DNA from: Lachnospiraceae bacterium
GTDB lineage: Bacteria; Bacillota; Clostridia; Lachnospirales; Lachnospiraceae
Reading direction: 5' to 3'
DNA length: 56,674 nucleotides
NCBI GenBank assembly: GCA_021770755.1
Contig: JAETQI010000027.1
Coordinates: forward strand, 1-56,674
In this document: positions 20,917 to 33,021 of the stretch, in pieces
Numbering within the stretch: position 1 is the first letter of the stretch
How the letters are laid out: every line of letters begins with the position of its first letter
Made by a program: the position numbers and the translations under genes
Notes under the pieces: generated by a model
Databases searched by the model: none
What the model saw: the letters and a program-made list of their open reading frames with translations, nothing else
What the model was told of the DNA's origin: nothing

Positions 20917-21957
20917 ATGAAAAAATTATCAATTCTATTCATTCTTTTATTCAGTGTACAGCTATCTGGCTGTTCCAATAAGCAGCCGGATCCACCTGTG
21001 CAGGAATTCTCTTTGACTGAAGAAAATGGTTTAAAGGAAAGTCCGACTACTGTTGAGGTGTTTCCCGATGAGACTACAGTATCAGTCACAGAACCTGAGA
21101 ATCGTTCGGAATCCATAGATCGTGCCGACGAAGCAAAAACAGATCCTCCTTCTCAGCCAGAAGAAAATAACCCAGAAACCGACAACAATTTCTATCGGAC
21201 TGCAACAAATATTTCCTCCGCCGAGGTAGAACAGTATGCAGCGCAAGTCAGGCAACAGTTTTTGACGCAGGATTGGTCAGCGATTTCTTCTGAGATTTCC
21301 TATCCGATCACAATATCCGGTATCACATATGAGAACAGCGAGGATTTTCTGAATGCATCAGACAGTTTTGGCAGCAATCTGAGTGATGCCTTCTTAACGG
21401 CAGTTAAAAATGAAGATTGTGTGGAAATGTTTTGCAATTATGAAGGAATCATGATCGGTGAATCCGGACAAATCTGGATCGGCGAAGTTTTGAATGCCGA
21501 TCTTTCTTCCCAGGGGTTAAAAATAACTGCTATTAATGGTCTGTTGAATACGAATCCAGATGACATCACTGTAGATGCCGCGGTAAAAGTATATGATGGC
21601 GTTTACATTGAGGAAGCAGGTCTTTATGATGCTGACCTTGAAGGGAAAACACTGACTTATTATTGCGTTCAAACCAGCAAGATTACGAAGGATTCTTTTG
21701 ATTTTCAGATTGTTGCCATACCAGTAGAAAACGGTACTATACAAGATGATCTATCAAATGTTTTCAGAGCCGGGACGGCATACTTTATTGAAGATGGGAA
21801 AAAAGCAATTTGTCATAACGATACTGGAAATTTATATTTTCTGTTTGGAGATGACCAAATAGAGCCCACATTGGGGAAGATGGAAATAGACGGGGCGGAG
21901 GCACTGGAGGGAAAAGTTTATATCAATAATTCAATTCCGGGACACGAAGCCGGATAA
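20917..21957 (+). CDS. Lipoprotein of unknown function
   Basis: 346 residues. Residues 1-19 are a lipoprotein signal with lipobox LSGC (Cys19). A Pro/Glu/Thr-rich linker follows to about residue 90, then a folded part beginning near FYRTATNISSAEVEQYA. Two successive ~100-residue stretches look alpha/beta, but no named domain was recognised. It is expected on the outer face of the membrane. It has its own ribosome site (AAGGGGAAAG) and is followed by a strong terminator. It appears monocistronic and gives no clue to its role. Confidence 0.75.
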   Translation: MKKLSILFILLFSVQLSGCSNKQPDPPVQEFSLTEENGLKESPTTVEVFPDETTVSVTEPENRSESIDRADEAKTDPPSQPEENNPETDNNFYRTATNISSAEVEQYAAQVRQQFLTQDWSAISSEISYPITISGITYENSEDFLNASDSFGSNLSDAFLTAVKNEDCVEMFCNYEGIMIGESGQIWIGEVLNADLSSQGLKITAINGLLNTNPDDITVDAAVKVYDGVYIEEAGLYDADLEGKTLTYYCVQTSKITKDSFDFQIVAIPVENGTIQDDLSNVFRAGTAYFIEDGKKAICHNDTGNLYFLFGDDQIEPTLGKMEIDGAEALEGKVYINNSIPGHEAG

Positions 21958-22004
21958 CGCGCTCTGAAATTCAAAAGATACCTTCATAGAAAAGTTGTCT
22001 AAAT

Positions 22005-22055
22005 AGGAAAGTTACCTTCATAAGAATTTTCGATTTCCATGAAGGTAACTTTTCT
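22005..22055. terminator. Two-way terminator between convergent genes
   Basis: A 17-bp stem with one wobble pair (22005-22021 with 22039-22055) surrounds a 17-nt loop. It lies between the lipoprotein gene and the convergent symporter gene. A partial second copy of the arm (ACCTTCATAGAAAAGTT, around 21980) precedes it. Confidence 0.75.
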
Positions 22056-22065
22056 AAATGTCAGA

Positions 22066-23502
22066 TCATTTTGCCTTTGCTTTCAGCGCTGCATTTTTTG
22101 CCTGGATCTCGATCATCTTCTCCTTATCCAGCGGATAGAACTTCATCGCTATCAGGCTGGCGATCCACCCCAGAATAGGCATGCCTATAAACAGGAAGAT
22201 CGTCACCCAGAAGATCCCCGAAGTCAGCGTATCCTCCTGTGTCGGGAAGCGGTCCGCATAGCCGATCAGCACGCAGAACCATCCCACGATCGTCGAAGCA
22301 AATGACGATATCACCTTGTCAAAAAAGCCAAACACGGTTCCCATCAGAGCGGGTGCATAATTGCCGGACTGGTACAGCTCATAGTCGGCACAGTCGGCGA
22401 TCATCGGCGTAGCCAGACCGACATTGATGGTGGCAAAGCCGTAGACCAGCGTGTACAGACCGATAAAGGCGATGGTCATAAAGCCGATGTGTTCCAGCGA
22501 GATCTGCGTCGGATCCCCAAAGATCAGCACTGCTCCCAGCAGCGCCGAGGATACGATGCTGCACCATGTAAACAGGACGGTCGCCCGCTTGGAAGAAAAC
22601 CGCGCCGCGACACTGGTGCCGATGATGATCAGAACCATACTGGGAACCAGCGTGATCATGGACATCCGGCTGAGCATCTTGTAGTTGCCGATGATGATGC
22701 CATACAGCATGATGCCAACCACGGAATTGCTTCTGACCTGGGTTGCCAGCTTGTCGGTGGACGCCGCCACGACCAGCATCTGAATGGCACGATTGTTCTT
22801 GATGATGTGGAAGATATCCTTAAATCCATAGCTTGCCTGATCACCCAGCCTGGCGTATGTCTCAGGACGGTCCTTCTCAGAGATGCCGATCATCGCAAGG
22901 ATCGTGAGCACCAGAGAGATCGGGCCAAACGTAAAGATCACTTCCCGGAACAGCTCGGCGGTAAAGCCCTGATACTTGTTGACCAGCGTATCGGTGATAT
23001 ACATCGCCATGCCTGCAAACAGCAGCGCGTTGATGATACTGTCGATGCGGGCAAACATCGGGCGCTGCTTCGGGTCGTTGGTCAGCACGCTCTGGCCGCC
23101 CCTGGTGGCAGCGTTCTGGAAGGTGTAGCCAATGATGTAGATCAGGTAGATCACGGTCCAGTAGACCACCTTAAGAATTCCTTCCGGCATCAGATGCGTC
23201 GTGGTAAACATCAGTATGACGCTCACCAGCATGATGAGATTACCCAGCAGCATAAAGGGGCGGAACTTGCCGAATTTTCCATTCGTCTTGTCCACCAGAA
23301 ATCCGACGATCGGATCCGTGACGCCGTCCCAGAACCGGGCAGCCATCATAATGTTGGAGACGAGCATCACGGCCAGACCTGCCACATTGCCCGCATAGAG
23401 GTTGACGAATCCCATTAGGGACAGATAGATATTGGAAGCTGTATTGTTAAATACGAAGAACAGTAGCTGCCAGGTCTTCGCACGATTGTACTGTTGTTCC
23501 AT
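22066..23502 (-). CDS. GPH-family sugar:cation symporter
   Basis: 478-residue, 12-helix secondary transporter of the glycoside-pentoside-hexuronide family (MelB/YicJ type). The N-terminal WDGVTDPIVGFLVDKTNGKFGKFRP is the diagnostic loop. The start at 23502 is chosen because GAGAGGAG lies 8 nt upstream; a further 12 codons upstream are open. It follows the GH88 gene in the same operon, so its substrate is probably an unsaturated uronic-acid disaccharide, cotransported with Na+ or H+. A hairpin in the 72-bp gap could set the ratio of the two products. Confidence 0.92.
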   Translation of the reverse strand: MEQQYNRAKTWQLLFFVFNNTASNIYLSLMGFVNLYAGNVAGLAVMLVSNIMMAARFWDGVTDPIVGFLVDKTNGKFGKFRPFMLLGNLIMLVSVILMFTTTHLMPEGILKVVYWTVIYLIYIIGYTFQNAATRGGQSVLTNDPKQRPMFARIDSIINALLFAGMAMYITDTLVNKYQGFTAELFREVIFTFGPISLVLTILAMIGISEKDRPETYARLGDQASYGFKDIFHIIKNNRAIQMLVVAASTDKLATQVRSNSVVGIMLYGIIIGNYKMLSRMSMITLVPSMVLIIIGTSVAARFSSKRATVLFTWCSIVSSALLGAVLIFGDPTQISLEHIGFMTIAFIGLYTLVYGFATINVGLATPMIADCADYELYQSGNYAPALMGTVFGFFDKVISSFASTIVGWFCVLIGYADRFPTQEDTLTSGIFWVTIFLFIGMPILGWIASLIAMKFYPLDKEKMIEIQAKNAALKAKAK

Positions 23503-23528
23503 GCGTTTTCTCCTCTCGTTTGTTAACA

Positions 23529-23555
23529 GGGCTGCCACACGTTACGTGGCAGCCC
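23529..23555. other. Strong intercistronic hairpin between GH88 and GPH genes
   Basis: A perfect 10-bp stem (GGGCTGCCAC / GTGGCAGCCC) has a 7-nt loop. On the minus strand, the direction of the operon, no T run follows, so it is more likely an RNA-stability or processing element than a terminator. In the plus direction it is followed by CTCTTTTTT and could stop antisense transcripts. Confidence 0.6.
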
Positions 23556-23574
23556 CTCTTTTTTCCAGATCACA

Positions 23575-24786
23575 TTACCACTCAAACAGTGCTTTACCCT
23601 TCAGGCGCAGGATCGCCTCGATGAAGAAATAGTCACCGTAGATGATGGGCACTTCGGTATTCGTGCCATCCGGGTCGTGATAGAAGAATGTGCCGCCCGT
23701 GGTGATGGCATCCTGTTCCGGATCCCAGTTGGCAAACTTCTCGTCACATGCCCGCAGGATACGGTAAGCCGCCTCGGTATAAAACCGGGCCTCGTTCTCA
23801 TCCACATGGCTGGCGATCTCCAGCAGGCCGCAGGCAGTGCACATGGCAGCCGTAGAGTCATATTTCAGCGGTTTGGCGGGCTGGCGGTAGTCCACCAGCG
23901 GGAGCCAGTCGCTCACAGCCATGTTGGAAATGCAGTAGTGGGCGCACTGCTTGGCCGTGTTGAGGAAAGATAGATCTCCCGTGTGACGGTAGCTCAGCGC
24001 GAAACCGTACACCGCCCAGGACTGTCCCCGGCTCCACGAAGAGCCCTGCTTATAACCCTGACCGCCTGGATTGTCGATGTACTCGCCGCTGTCCGGGTCA
24101 AACGCCACGATATGGTTACAGCTCCCATCCGGCCGCACCACATACTGCTGGGCAGTTTTTGCATGATTGACAGCGATCTTTTGAAACCGCGGGTCTTTGG
24201 TCTCCTCGGATGCCCAGTACAGAAGGGGAATGTTCATCATACAGTCAATGATCATCCAGCCCCGGATATCACCGCCGCCAAAACGTTCCGCCATTTTGGC
24301 CATGTGGTCAGGCCACGCACGGATAAATCTGCCGTCCAGATTGTAGCGCGAGGACAGCAGGCTGGCACCCAGCAGTCCCCGGCGGCGCGCCTCCATATCG
24401 CCTGTCTTGCGATAGTTTGCAACGGAGGACAGCAAAAACAGAAATCCGACATCGTGATCCACCGTCTCGGCGCTCCTCAGCAGCACATCCAGCCGCTCCT
24501 CCACGCCGACGGCTGCTTTTCTGTATTCCTCGTCCCCGGTGGCCTCATACATCTGCCACAGCATCCCGGGCCAGAACCCGTTAGTCCAGAAACCAACGTG
24601 CGTTTTGCCATCCGGACTTCTGCCCCATGGCGTTTCCGTAATGTCTCGATATCTGCCGTCCTCGTCCGTCGTGTACGGAATGTTCGTCCCCACCCGGGTA
24701 CACTCCGCTTTCATCTTGACTAACAGCTTTTCATAAGTCGCATCCAGCCACTCCTGATTGGAACATCCCGAAATCTTATCTTCCAT
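23575..24786 (-). CDS. Unsaturated glucuronyl hydrolase, GH88
   Basis: 403-residue (alpha/alpha)6-barrel enzyme that hydrates and opens the 4,5-unsaturated uronic acid left by polysaccharide lyases acting on glycosaminoglycans or similar polymers. The two family aspartates are D112 (DHDVGF) and D181 (IIDCMMNIPLLYWAS); WTNGFWPGMLW (67-77) and SWSRGQSWAVYGFALSY are further family signatures. No signal peptide, so cytoplasmic. It is the first gene of a two-gene operon with the GPH symporter. No lyase or 5-keto-4-deoxyuronate pathway genes are in the window; disaccharides may come from other members of the community. Confidence 0.92.
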   Translation of the reverse strand: MEDKISGCSNQEWLDATYEKLLVKMKAECTRVGTNIPYTTDEDGRYRDITETPWGRSPDGKTHVGFWTNGFWPGMLWQMYEATGDEEYRKAAVGVEERLDVLLRSAETVDHDVGFLFLLSSVANYRKTGDMEARRRGLLGASLLSSRYNLDGRFIRAWPDHMAKMAERFGGGDIRGWMIIDCMMNIPLLYWASEETKDPRFQKIAVNHAKTAQQYVVRPDGSCNHIVAFDPDSGEYIDNPGGQGYKQGSSWSRGQSWAVYGFALSYRHTGDLSFLNTAKQCAHYCISNMAVSDWLPLVDYRQPAKPLKYDSTAAMCTACGLLEIASHVDENEARFYTEAAYRILRACDEKFANWDPEQDAITTGGTFFYHDPDGTNTEVPIIYGDYFFIEAILRLKGKALFEW

Positions 24787-24840
24787 TTAAGTTCCTCCTT
24801 ACATGCATTTTAAACAATTATCACGGCCATGATTTAACTT

Positions 24841-24905
24841 GTTATATGCATTATAACATAATAAGATCTCGTTTTCTCGTCGTATTGTCTTGCAAATGTT
24901 GCAAA
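24841..24905 (-). promoter_or_regulatory. GH88 operon promoter with direct repeat, candidate AraC site
   Basis: An extended -10 (TGTTATAAT; hexamer 24850-24855) lacks a proper -35, as expected for an activator-dependent promoter. About 35-50 bp upstream is a perfect direct repeat TTGCAAA-TG-TTGCAAA (24890-24905). An inverted repeat GTTATA-N5-TATAAC (24841-24857) covers the -10. Assignment to one of the two adjacent AraC regulators is inferred. Confidence 0.5.
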
Positions 24906-24937
24906 TCCTATTATTTTTCCGTCAATATCAATAATTT

Positions 24938-25759
24938 TTAACAGCGCGCAAAGGAGGCATATTTTTTGGGGGAGATCCCCACAGCCCTGGTGAAAGCCTT
25001 TAGAAAATTGCTGTAGTCGCCAAAACCGCACAGGCTGCTTGTCTCCGCTACCGAATGTCCGTCAGCCAGCAGCACCTCGGCATGCGAGATGCGTTTCGCG
25101 ATGATATACTGGTTGATGGTCGTTCCGGTGGCATCCTTAAAAATCCTGCTCAGATAGGAGCCGCTGATATAAAATTGGGCAGACAATGCCGGAATGCTGA
25201 TGCGCTCTGCCAGGTGCCGATCGATATAGTCCAGTATCTCGTCAATCTGCGCGTGGCGTGACCGGAGAGCCCCCTGTGCCGCATCCCGTACAGCGCAGGA
25301 CTGCCGCGGATACCGCGAGATCACGAAACCGTTTAAGAAGATCACCAACTCCAGAAATCCCGCCTGATCCAGCACATCCTGTCCGTATCCCCGCTCCTGT
25401 GACAGCTTATGGATAAAATACAGGAAGCGCTTCCGCTCTTCCCCGGTCATGCCTGACCGATGATCCCAAAGCGGATCCCTGCACGTAAAACAGTAACTCA
25501 GGTCGGTGTGTTCCGTGGAGAACTGTCCCAGATAGTCCGGACAGACGAAGATCACAATCCGCAAACACTGCGCCTGATCGGCTGGCGACAGGAAATGACA
25601 TTCATACACCTTATCCGCGGCGGTCGAAAAACAGACCTCACAGCAGTCCTGTCCGCAGTCGCACATTGTTTTTTCGTTGTTGTACAGCCGGGCAATGGCA
25701 AATGTCCTGGTTTCCACACAGGCCCGCATCGCCGGCTGGAGGGAATCATATATCAGCAT
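24938..25759 (-). CDS. AraC-family transcriptional regulator
   Basis: 273 residues. The N-terminal ~165 residues are a ligand-sensing part without a recognised name; it is rich in Cys (CDCGQDCCEVCFS near residue 35), which could bind metal. The C-terminal ~100 residues form the double helix-turn-helix (ISIPALSAQFYISGSYLSRIF, then ETSSLCGFGDYSNFLKAFTRA). AAGGAG stands 6 nt before the ATG. It is directly upstream of the GH88 operon and on the same strand, so it is the likely activator of that operon. Confidence 0.88.
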   Translation of the reverse strand: MLIYDSLQPAMRACVETRTFAIARLYNNEKTMCDCGQDCCEVCFSTAADKVYECHFLSPADQAQCLRIVIFVCPDYLGQFSTEHTDLSYCFTCRDPLWDHRSGMTGEERKRFLYFIHKLSQERGYGQDVLDQAGFLELVIFLNGFVISRYPRQSCAVRDAAQGALRSRHAQIDEILDYIDRHLAERISIPALSAQFYISGSYLSRIFKDATGTTINQYIIAKRISHAEVLLADGHSVAETSSLCGFGDYSNFLKAFTRAVGISPKKYASFARC

Positions 25760-25868
25760 GGCAGCTCCTTTTCACATTTCAACTACAGATCCTTAAGTCC
25801 AGTCTACCAAAAAGCAAAAACTGCCCGTTAGAAAAAACAGACAGTTTATAGAAAAAATGTGTAATTAT

Positions 25869-27056
25869 TTATCCTTTATGCAAGCCCCTGTACGCCTGAG
25901 GCGTCATTCCAAAATTTGCCCTGAAAACTTTGGAAAAATAGTTGTTGTCCGTGTACCCCACATAGGCTGCGATCTCCTGAATGCTGGCATCGCCGTCAGC
26001 TAACAACTGGGCGGCAATGCCGCATCGCATCACTGCCAGGTACGCTTTTACCGTCATGCCTGTCTCCCGGCAGAACCGGTTCACAAAATTCCTCTTTCTC
26101 TCCCCCGAGGCTCTGGCGATCTCCTCCGTGGTCATGGACTTGCTCAGATTGATCTGCATATAATCCAGACCGCGCTGAACCGCAGGAGACAGGCCGGTTC
26201 GCCGCCGCTCGCGCACCGCCTCGCACATGCGGCCGTTCATCTCGACGATCAGCCTGTTCAGCTCCTCCTTGGAACCGGCGTGTTTCATCCGCTGGGCATA
26301 CTCCTGGCTGATCGAGTCTATGCGCACCGGACTGAGTCCTCCCTGCTTCGCTCCCGTGCGGATCAGCGTCCGCATGATCGCCGCCCCTGCTAGCTGATCC
26401 TGTCTGCTGTCCGACATAAAACGCAGGCCGGACAAGAATTTGCCGTTCTCTTTCCACGTCCAATGCGCTTTCCCCGCGTCCCCCTCGCTCACCGCCTCCA
26501 CCAGACGGTCTTCCAACTGATAGCGGCGGTTCACCTCCTCGGCATCCGCATACCGCTCCGAAAATGTCAGGGATGCATGACGCCCCTGTACTCCCGTCCG
26601 AACGGTTTCTACCGCCCGCGCGCCACCGCCCAGATTTTCCGCCAGCACAAACGCCGTCCGCACGGCCAGCTCCTGCATGACAATGGGCAGCTTACAGCGG
26701 TACGCTTTGTACATCGGCAGGACAGATTCCGACGCACCCTGCCCAGCGAGCAAAAGCCTGGCGGCCTGCACGCTCCACCCCGTCTCCACATAAGGTCCCA
26801 GCAGTATCCACTCTCCTCCGGCCTTAAATGCGGCAAGCCTTGTTCCCATCGGCTCTTCCAGATCATAGATCCGATCCTCAGCGCCTTTCCGGAAAAATGC
26901 TTGCAGCCCCTGAACCGTATATATATTCTGCAGTTGGGAAGAAAAACAGCACTGCTCTTCAAACTGACACAGTGTATCCGGTTCCCCGCGATACACCGTC
27001 AATGCCATCCCCGTCAGCACCGGCACCAGAACGGCAGCGGACTCCAGAAAATCCAT
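25869..27056 (-). CDS. AraC-family transcriptional regulator (large)
   Basis: 395 residues. The C-terminal ~100 residues are the AraC DNA-binding part (MTTEEIARASGERKRNFVNRF, then SIQEIAAYVGYTDNNYFSKVF). The first ~120 residues resemble small-molecule sensor modules fused to AraC regulators, with a Cys-rich stretch (CQFEEQCCF); the middle ~150 are helical. A GTG start three codons earlier is possible, but GAGGGTG is better spaced for the ATG at 27056. It is transcribed in the same direction as the first AraC gene (109 bp upstream of it), so the two may act together on the uronide operon. Confidence 0.85.
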   Translation of the reverse strand: MDFLESAAVLVPVLTGMALTVYRGEPDTLCQFEEQCCFSSQLQNIYTVQGLQAFFRKGAEDRIYDLEEPMGTRLAAFKAGGEWILLGPYVETGWSVQAARLLLAGQGASESVLPMYKAYRCKLPIVMQELAVRTAFVLAENLGGGARAVETVRTGVQGRHASLTFSERYADAEEVNRRYQLEDRLVEAVSEGDAGKAHWTWKENGKFLSGLRFMSDSRQDQLAGAAIMRTLIRTGAKQGGLSPVRIDSISQEYAQRMKHAGSKEELNRLIVEMNGRMCEAVRERRRTGLSPAVQRGLDYMQINLSKSMTTEEIARASGERKRNFVNRFCRETGMTVKAYLAVMRCGIAAQLLADGDASIQEIAAYVGYTDNNYFSKVFRANFGMTPQAYRGLHKG

Positions 27057-27092
27057 ACACAACACCCTCTATCATCATTTTTATAAACCTAC

Positions 27093-27131
27093 TAAAAACC
27101 ACCATCCGGGCAATCCGCCCAGACAGTGGTC
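27093..27131 (-). terminator. Terminator of the ATP synthase operon
   Basis: On the minus strand an ACCAC/GTGGT outer stem encloses a TGGGC/GCCCG inner stem and is followed by TTTTTAG. It begins 20 bp after the atpC stop. Confidence 0.75.
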
Positions 27132-27150
27132 TTTGTTTTCAGGTAGATCA

Positions 27151-27552
27151 TTATTTCATTTTTGCAGCGTTGATCCGGGCGATCGATCGCATCAGAGCCG
27201 CCTCGGCTCTCGCAATGTCGATGCCATTGCGCTCCGAGAGCCTTCCCTCCGCTCTCTGCCTTGCAGCTTCCGCGCGCGCCTCATCGATCTCTGCAGGCCA
27301 CTCGATGATCTCTGCAAGGATCGTGATCTCCTGCGGCAGGATCTGTACGAATCCGGCATGAAGCGCTGCATTTCTCACAGTTTCGCCCTGTGTGATCGTG
27401 AGAATACCAGGTTTTACGATCACTGTGAGCGGTGCATGACCGGCATAGATGCCGATCTCGCCCTCCGTTGTATTGAATTCCACCATATCCGCCTCTTCGT
27501 TGAAGAACTCGCGGTCCGGCGTCACGATCGTCAGCTTGAACTTCTCTGCCAT
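27151..27552 (-). CDS. atpC: ATP synthase F1 epsilon subunit
   Basis: 133 residues, normal length. An N-terminal beta-barrel (TIVTPDREFFNEEADMVEFN, GEIGIYAGHAPL) is followed by a C-terminal helical hairpin. It links the rotor to F1 and can brake ATP hydrolysis. Last gene of the operon, 11 bp after atpD. Confidence 0.96.
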   Translation of the reverse strand: MAEKFKLTIVTPDREFFNEEADMVEFNTTEGEIGIYAGHAPLTVIVKPGILTITQGETVRNAALHAGFVQILPQEITILAEIIEWPAEIDEARAEAARQRAEGRLSERNGIDIARAEAALMRSIARINAAKMK

Positions 27553-27563
27553 AGCAGCACCTC

Positions 27564-28970
<1,407 letters not shown>

Positions 28971-29031
28971 CTATCCTAAATTTATTTATTTATCTTTTTA
29001 CCAATATCCCTTCTCGCATGGTACACACTGT

Positions 29032-29118
29032 AAAGAACGCCTGCACCTGGCGTTCTTTGAAACGAAACTTAGAATTTCTTATCCTGCGTACTTTGCAGGA
29101 TTAGAAATTCTTTTCGTT
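29032..29118 (-). other. Structured spacer between atpG and atpD (element E2)
   Basis: The transcript can form a three-part stem, AACGAAA/TTTCGTT (29061-29067 with 29112-29118), GAATTTCT/AGAAATTC (29072-29079 with 29103-29110) and ATCCTGC/GCAGGAT (29081-29087 with 29095-29101), then a separate 10-bp hairpin AAAGAACGCC/GGCGTTCTTT (29032-29041 with 29049-29058). No T run follows, so it is not a simple terminator. It resembles the spacer before atpA. Confidence 0.65.
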
Positions 29119-29123
29119 TTCAT
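29079..29123 (-). CDS. Tiny ORF fused to the atpG stop (14 codons)
   Basis: The atpG stop and an ATG overlap as ATGA, opening a 14-codon frame (MKTKRISNPAKYAG). Its counterpart after atpH starts in the same way (MKTAKSISKSAQ). Translation is plausible by coupling, but the conserved unit may be the RNA structure and not the peptide. Confidence 0.3.
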   Translation of the reverse strand: MKTKRISNPAKYAG

Positions 29124-29971
29124 GATATTGCCTGCGCACCCGCGATGATCTCTGTCAGCTCCTGCGTGATCGCGCTCTGGCGCGCCCTGTTGTAGAGCAG
29201 CGACAGACTCGAGATGATCTCATCCGCATTGTTTGTCGCATTGTCCATCGCCTGCATTCTGGCCGCATTCTCACTCGCAACAGCCTCGATCATCGCGCCG
29301 TAGATCAGACTGGTGATATACTTTGGAATGATCAGTTCGATCGCATCCTCTGTCTCGGGCTCAAAATCCAGCACTGCCTTGTCATCATCGCTGCGCTCAT
29401 CCTCAATCTTGATCGGAAGCAGTTTCAGTCTGGTCGGTATATGCGTCACAGTATTCTTAAATCCTGTATAGACAACATAGATCTCTCCCACTTTGCCTGT
29501 CGCAAAATCGTCAAGTACCTGATTGCTGATCTTCATGGCATCCGCATAGATCGGCTCCTCGATCGCGTCAGAATAATCCTCGCCCATCTCATAGCCTAAT
29601 CTTGCAAAGGTATCCCTTCCTTTGCTTCCTACCGGGTAAATGATCAAGTCATCCTTATTCCACTCATTGTCCCGCACCAGCTTAATGATGTTGGAGTTGT
29701 AGCCGCCGGCAAGCCCCCTGCTGCCTGTGATCACGATCACAGCCTTTTTGGAGGAATCGTTTGCCTTGAGATATGGATGGTTGATATCCCCTGCTTTGGA
29801 AAGCATGGAGACCACCGTTTCATACATGCAGTTGAAGTACGTCTTTGACTTCTCCGCACGTCCTTTGGCTCTTTGCAGTTTGACGGTGGAAACAAGCTTC
29901 ATGGCCTTCGTGATCTGCTGCGTACTCTGCACAGAACTCTTACGTCTCTTTATGTCTCTCATTGAGGCCAT
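29120..29971 (-). CDS. atpG: ATP synthase F1 gamma subunit
   Basis: 283 residues. The N-terminal coiled-coil helix (MRDIKRRKSSVQSTQQITKA) and C-terminal helix (YNRARQSAITQELTEIIAGA) form the central shaft that turns inside the alpha/beta ring. ITGSRGLAGGYN is the usual middle motif. 23 bp after atpA. Its TGA is part of an ATGA overlap with a tiny ORF. Confidence 0.97.
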   Translation of the reverse strand: MASMRDIKRRKSSVQSTQQITKAMKLVSTVKLQRAKGRAEKSKTYFNCMYETVVSMLSKAGDINHPYLKANDSSKKAVIVITGSRGLAGGYNSNIIKLVRDNEWNKDDLIIYPVGSKGRDTFARLGYEMGEDYSDAIEEPIYADAMKISNQVLDDFATGKVGEIYVVYTGFKNTVTHIPTRLKLLPIKIEDERSDDDKAVLDFEPETEDAIELIIPKYITSLIYGAMIEAVASENAARMQAMDNATNNADEIISSLSLLYNRARQSAITQELTEIIAGAQAIS

Positions 29972-29994
29972 AAATATTCAGTCCCCCCTTCTTA

Positions 29995-31599
<1,605 letters not shown>

Positions 31600-31603
<4 letters not shown>

Positions 31604-32145
31604 AGCTGGATCGCCAGCAGCTCACGCTGCAGTTTATCCAGTTTTGTCCGGATACTGCTGTCCACAACCCTGTCACCCATCTTGATGACCATGCCACCGA
31701 TCAGGTTTTTGTCCACATCATAGATGCACTCGATGGTCTTGTATCTGGTGGTAGCCAGCAGGCGGCTCTCTATATCCTGTTTTTCCTGATCATTTATTGC
31801 TATAGCCGTTGTGACATAAGCCGTTCCGATGTTGCTGTACTCCTTTACGGATGCGATAAAATCCTCCAGGATCGCCTCGATCTCCCCGTAACGGTCCTTC
31901 TCAACGATCGTTACCAGAAACCCCAGCACTTCCCTGCTGATCTTATCCCGGAACACATTCTGCACCACCTCGAGCTTATCCTCTTTCTGGATCTTAGGGT
32001 GATTCATGAACTGTCCAAACTCCGCGTTCGTGCGGATGATCCCAAGAAGTCCCACTGCCTCCTCCATGAAGGCCGCAGTCTTATCCTCCTCAACGGCAAG
32101 TTCAAACAACGCCTGGGCATACGTTTTGGAAACTAGCTTAGCCAT
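31600..32145 (-). CDS. atpH: ATP synthase F1 delta subunit
   Basis: 181 residues of the OSCP/delta family. The N-terminal helical domain (SKTYAQALFELAVEEDKTAAF) binds alpha and the C-terminal part (IGGMVIKMGDRVVDSSIRTKL) contacts the b stalk. It is part of the stator. Overlaps atpF by 13 bp. Confidence 0.96.
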
Positions 32146-32675
32146 GTGCTATCACCTATTTCTTTCAATGTCTTATCAATGAGTTCATGCTGGGCATTTG
32201 TATCGATATTGGCCTGTACGATCTGGGCTGCCATGAGCGAAGCGACTGCGACCATCTCGCGTTTCACCTCGTCCGCTAACTTCTGCTTCTCAAGCTCTGC
32301 CTCTTTCCTGGCTGTCTCCACGATCCTGGCTGCTTCCTGCTTCGCATCAGCAACGATCTTTGCCTCGTTTTCCATACCACGCTTGCGCGCGTCCGCAAGG
32401 ATCGCCTCCGCCTCTTTGCCTACCTGACTTAACTTCTCTTCGTAGAGGGCGCGCGTGTCAGCCGCCGACTTCTGGTCGGCCGCCGCCTGGTCCAGTTCTC
32501 CCTTGATCTTCTCCTTCCTGTCGTTGAGCATCTTTCTCACTGGATCGAATAAGAAGTGCGACGCGACGAGAAAGAGAACGAACATGGCGATGATCATGAG
32601 AACTGTATCCGCCAAAAGCTGGAAGTCCAGGTCAAATAACCGGCTCAATCCCTCTGTCCCGGTAGCAAGTATCAT
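32133..32675 (-). CDS. atpF: ATP synthase Fo b subunit
   Basis: 180 residues. One N-terminal membrane helix (about 20-42) is followed by a long charged coiled coil with an Ala/Glu/Lys-rich pattern, the peripheral stalk. Typical FDPVRKMLNDRKEKI after the membrane helix. Followed closely by atpH. Confidence 0.96.
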   Translation of the reverse strand: MILATGTEGLSRLFDLDFQLLADTVLMIIAMFVLFLVASHFLFDPVRKMLNDRKEKIKGELDQAAADQKSAADTRALYEEKLSQVGKEAEAILADARKRGMENEAKIVADAKQEAARIVETARKEAELEKQKLADEVKREMVAVASLMAAQIVQANIDTNAQHELIDKTLKEIGDSTWLS

Positions 32676-32721
32676 ACCCTTGTACCTCCTTTTTCATTTT
32701 ACTTAAAGTCCCGTTTCTCGA

Positions 32722-33021
<300 letters not shown>

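Noticed and set aside
22489-23418. Plus-strand frame of about 300 codons opposite the GPH symporter gene
   Set aside because: His/Arg/Gln-rich composition typical of an antisense shadow; no ribosome site.
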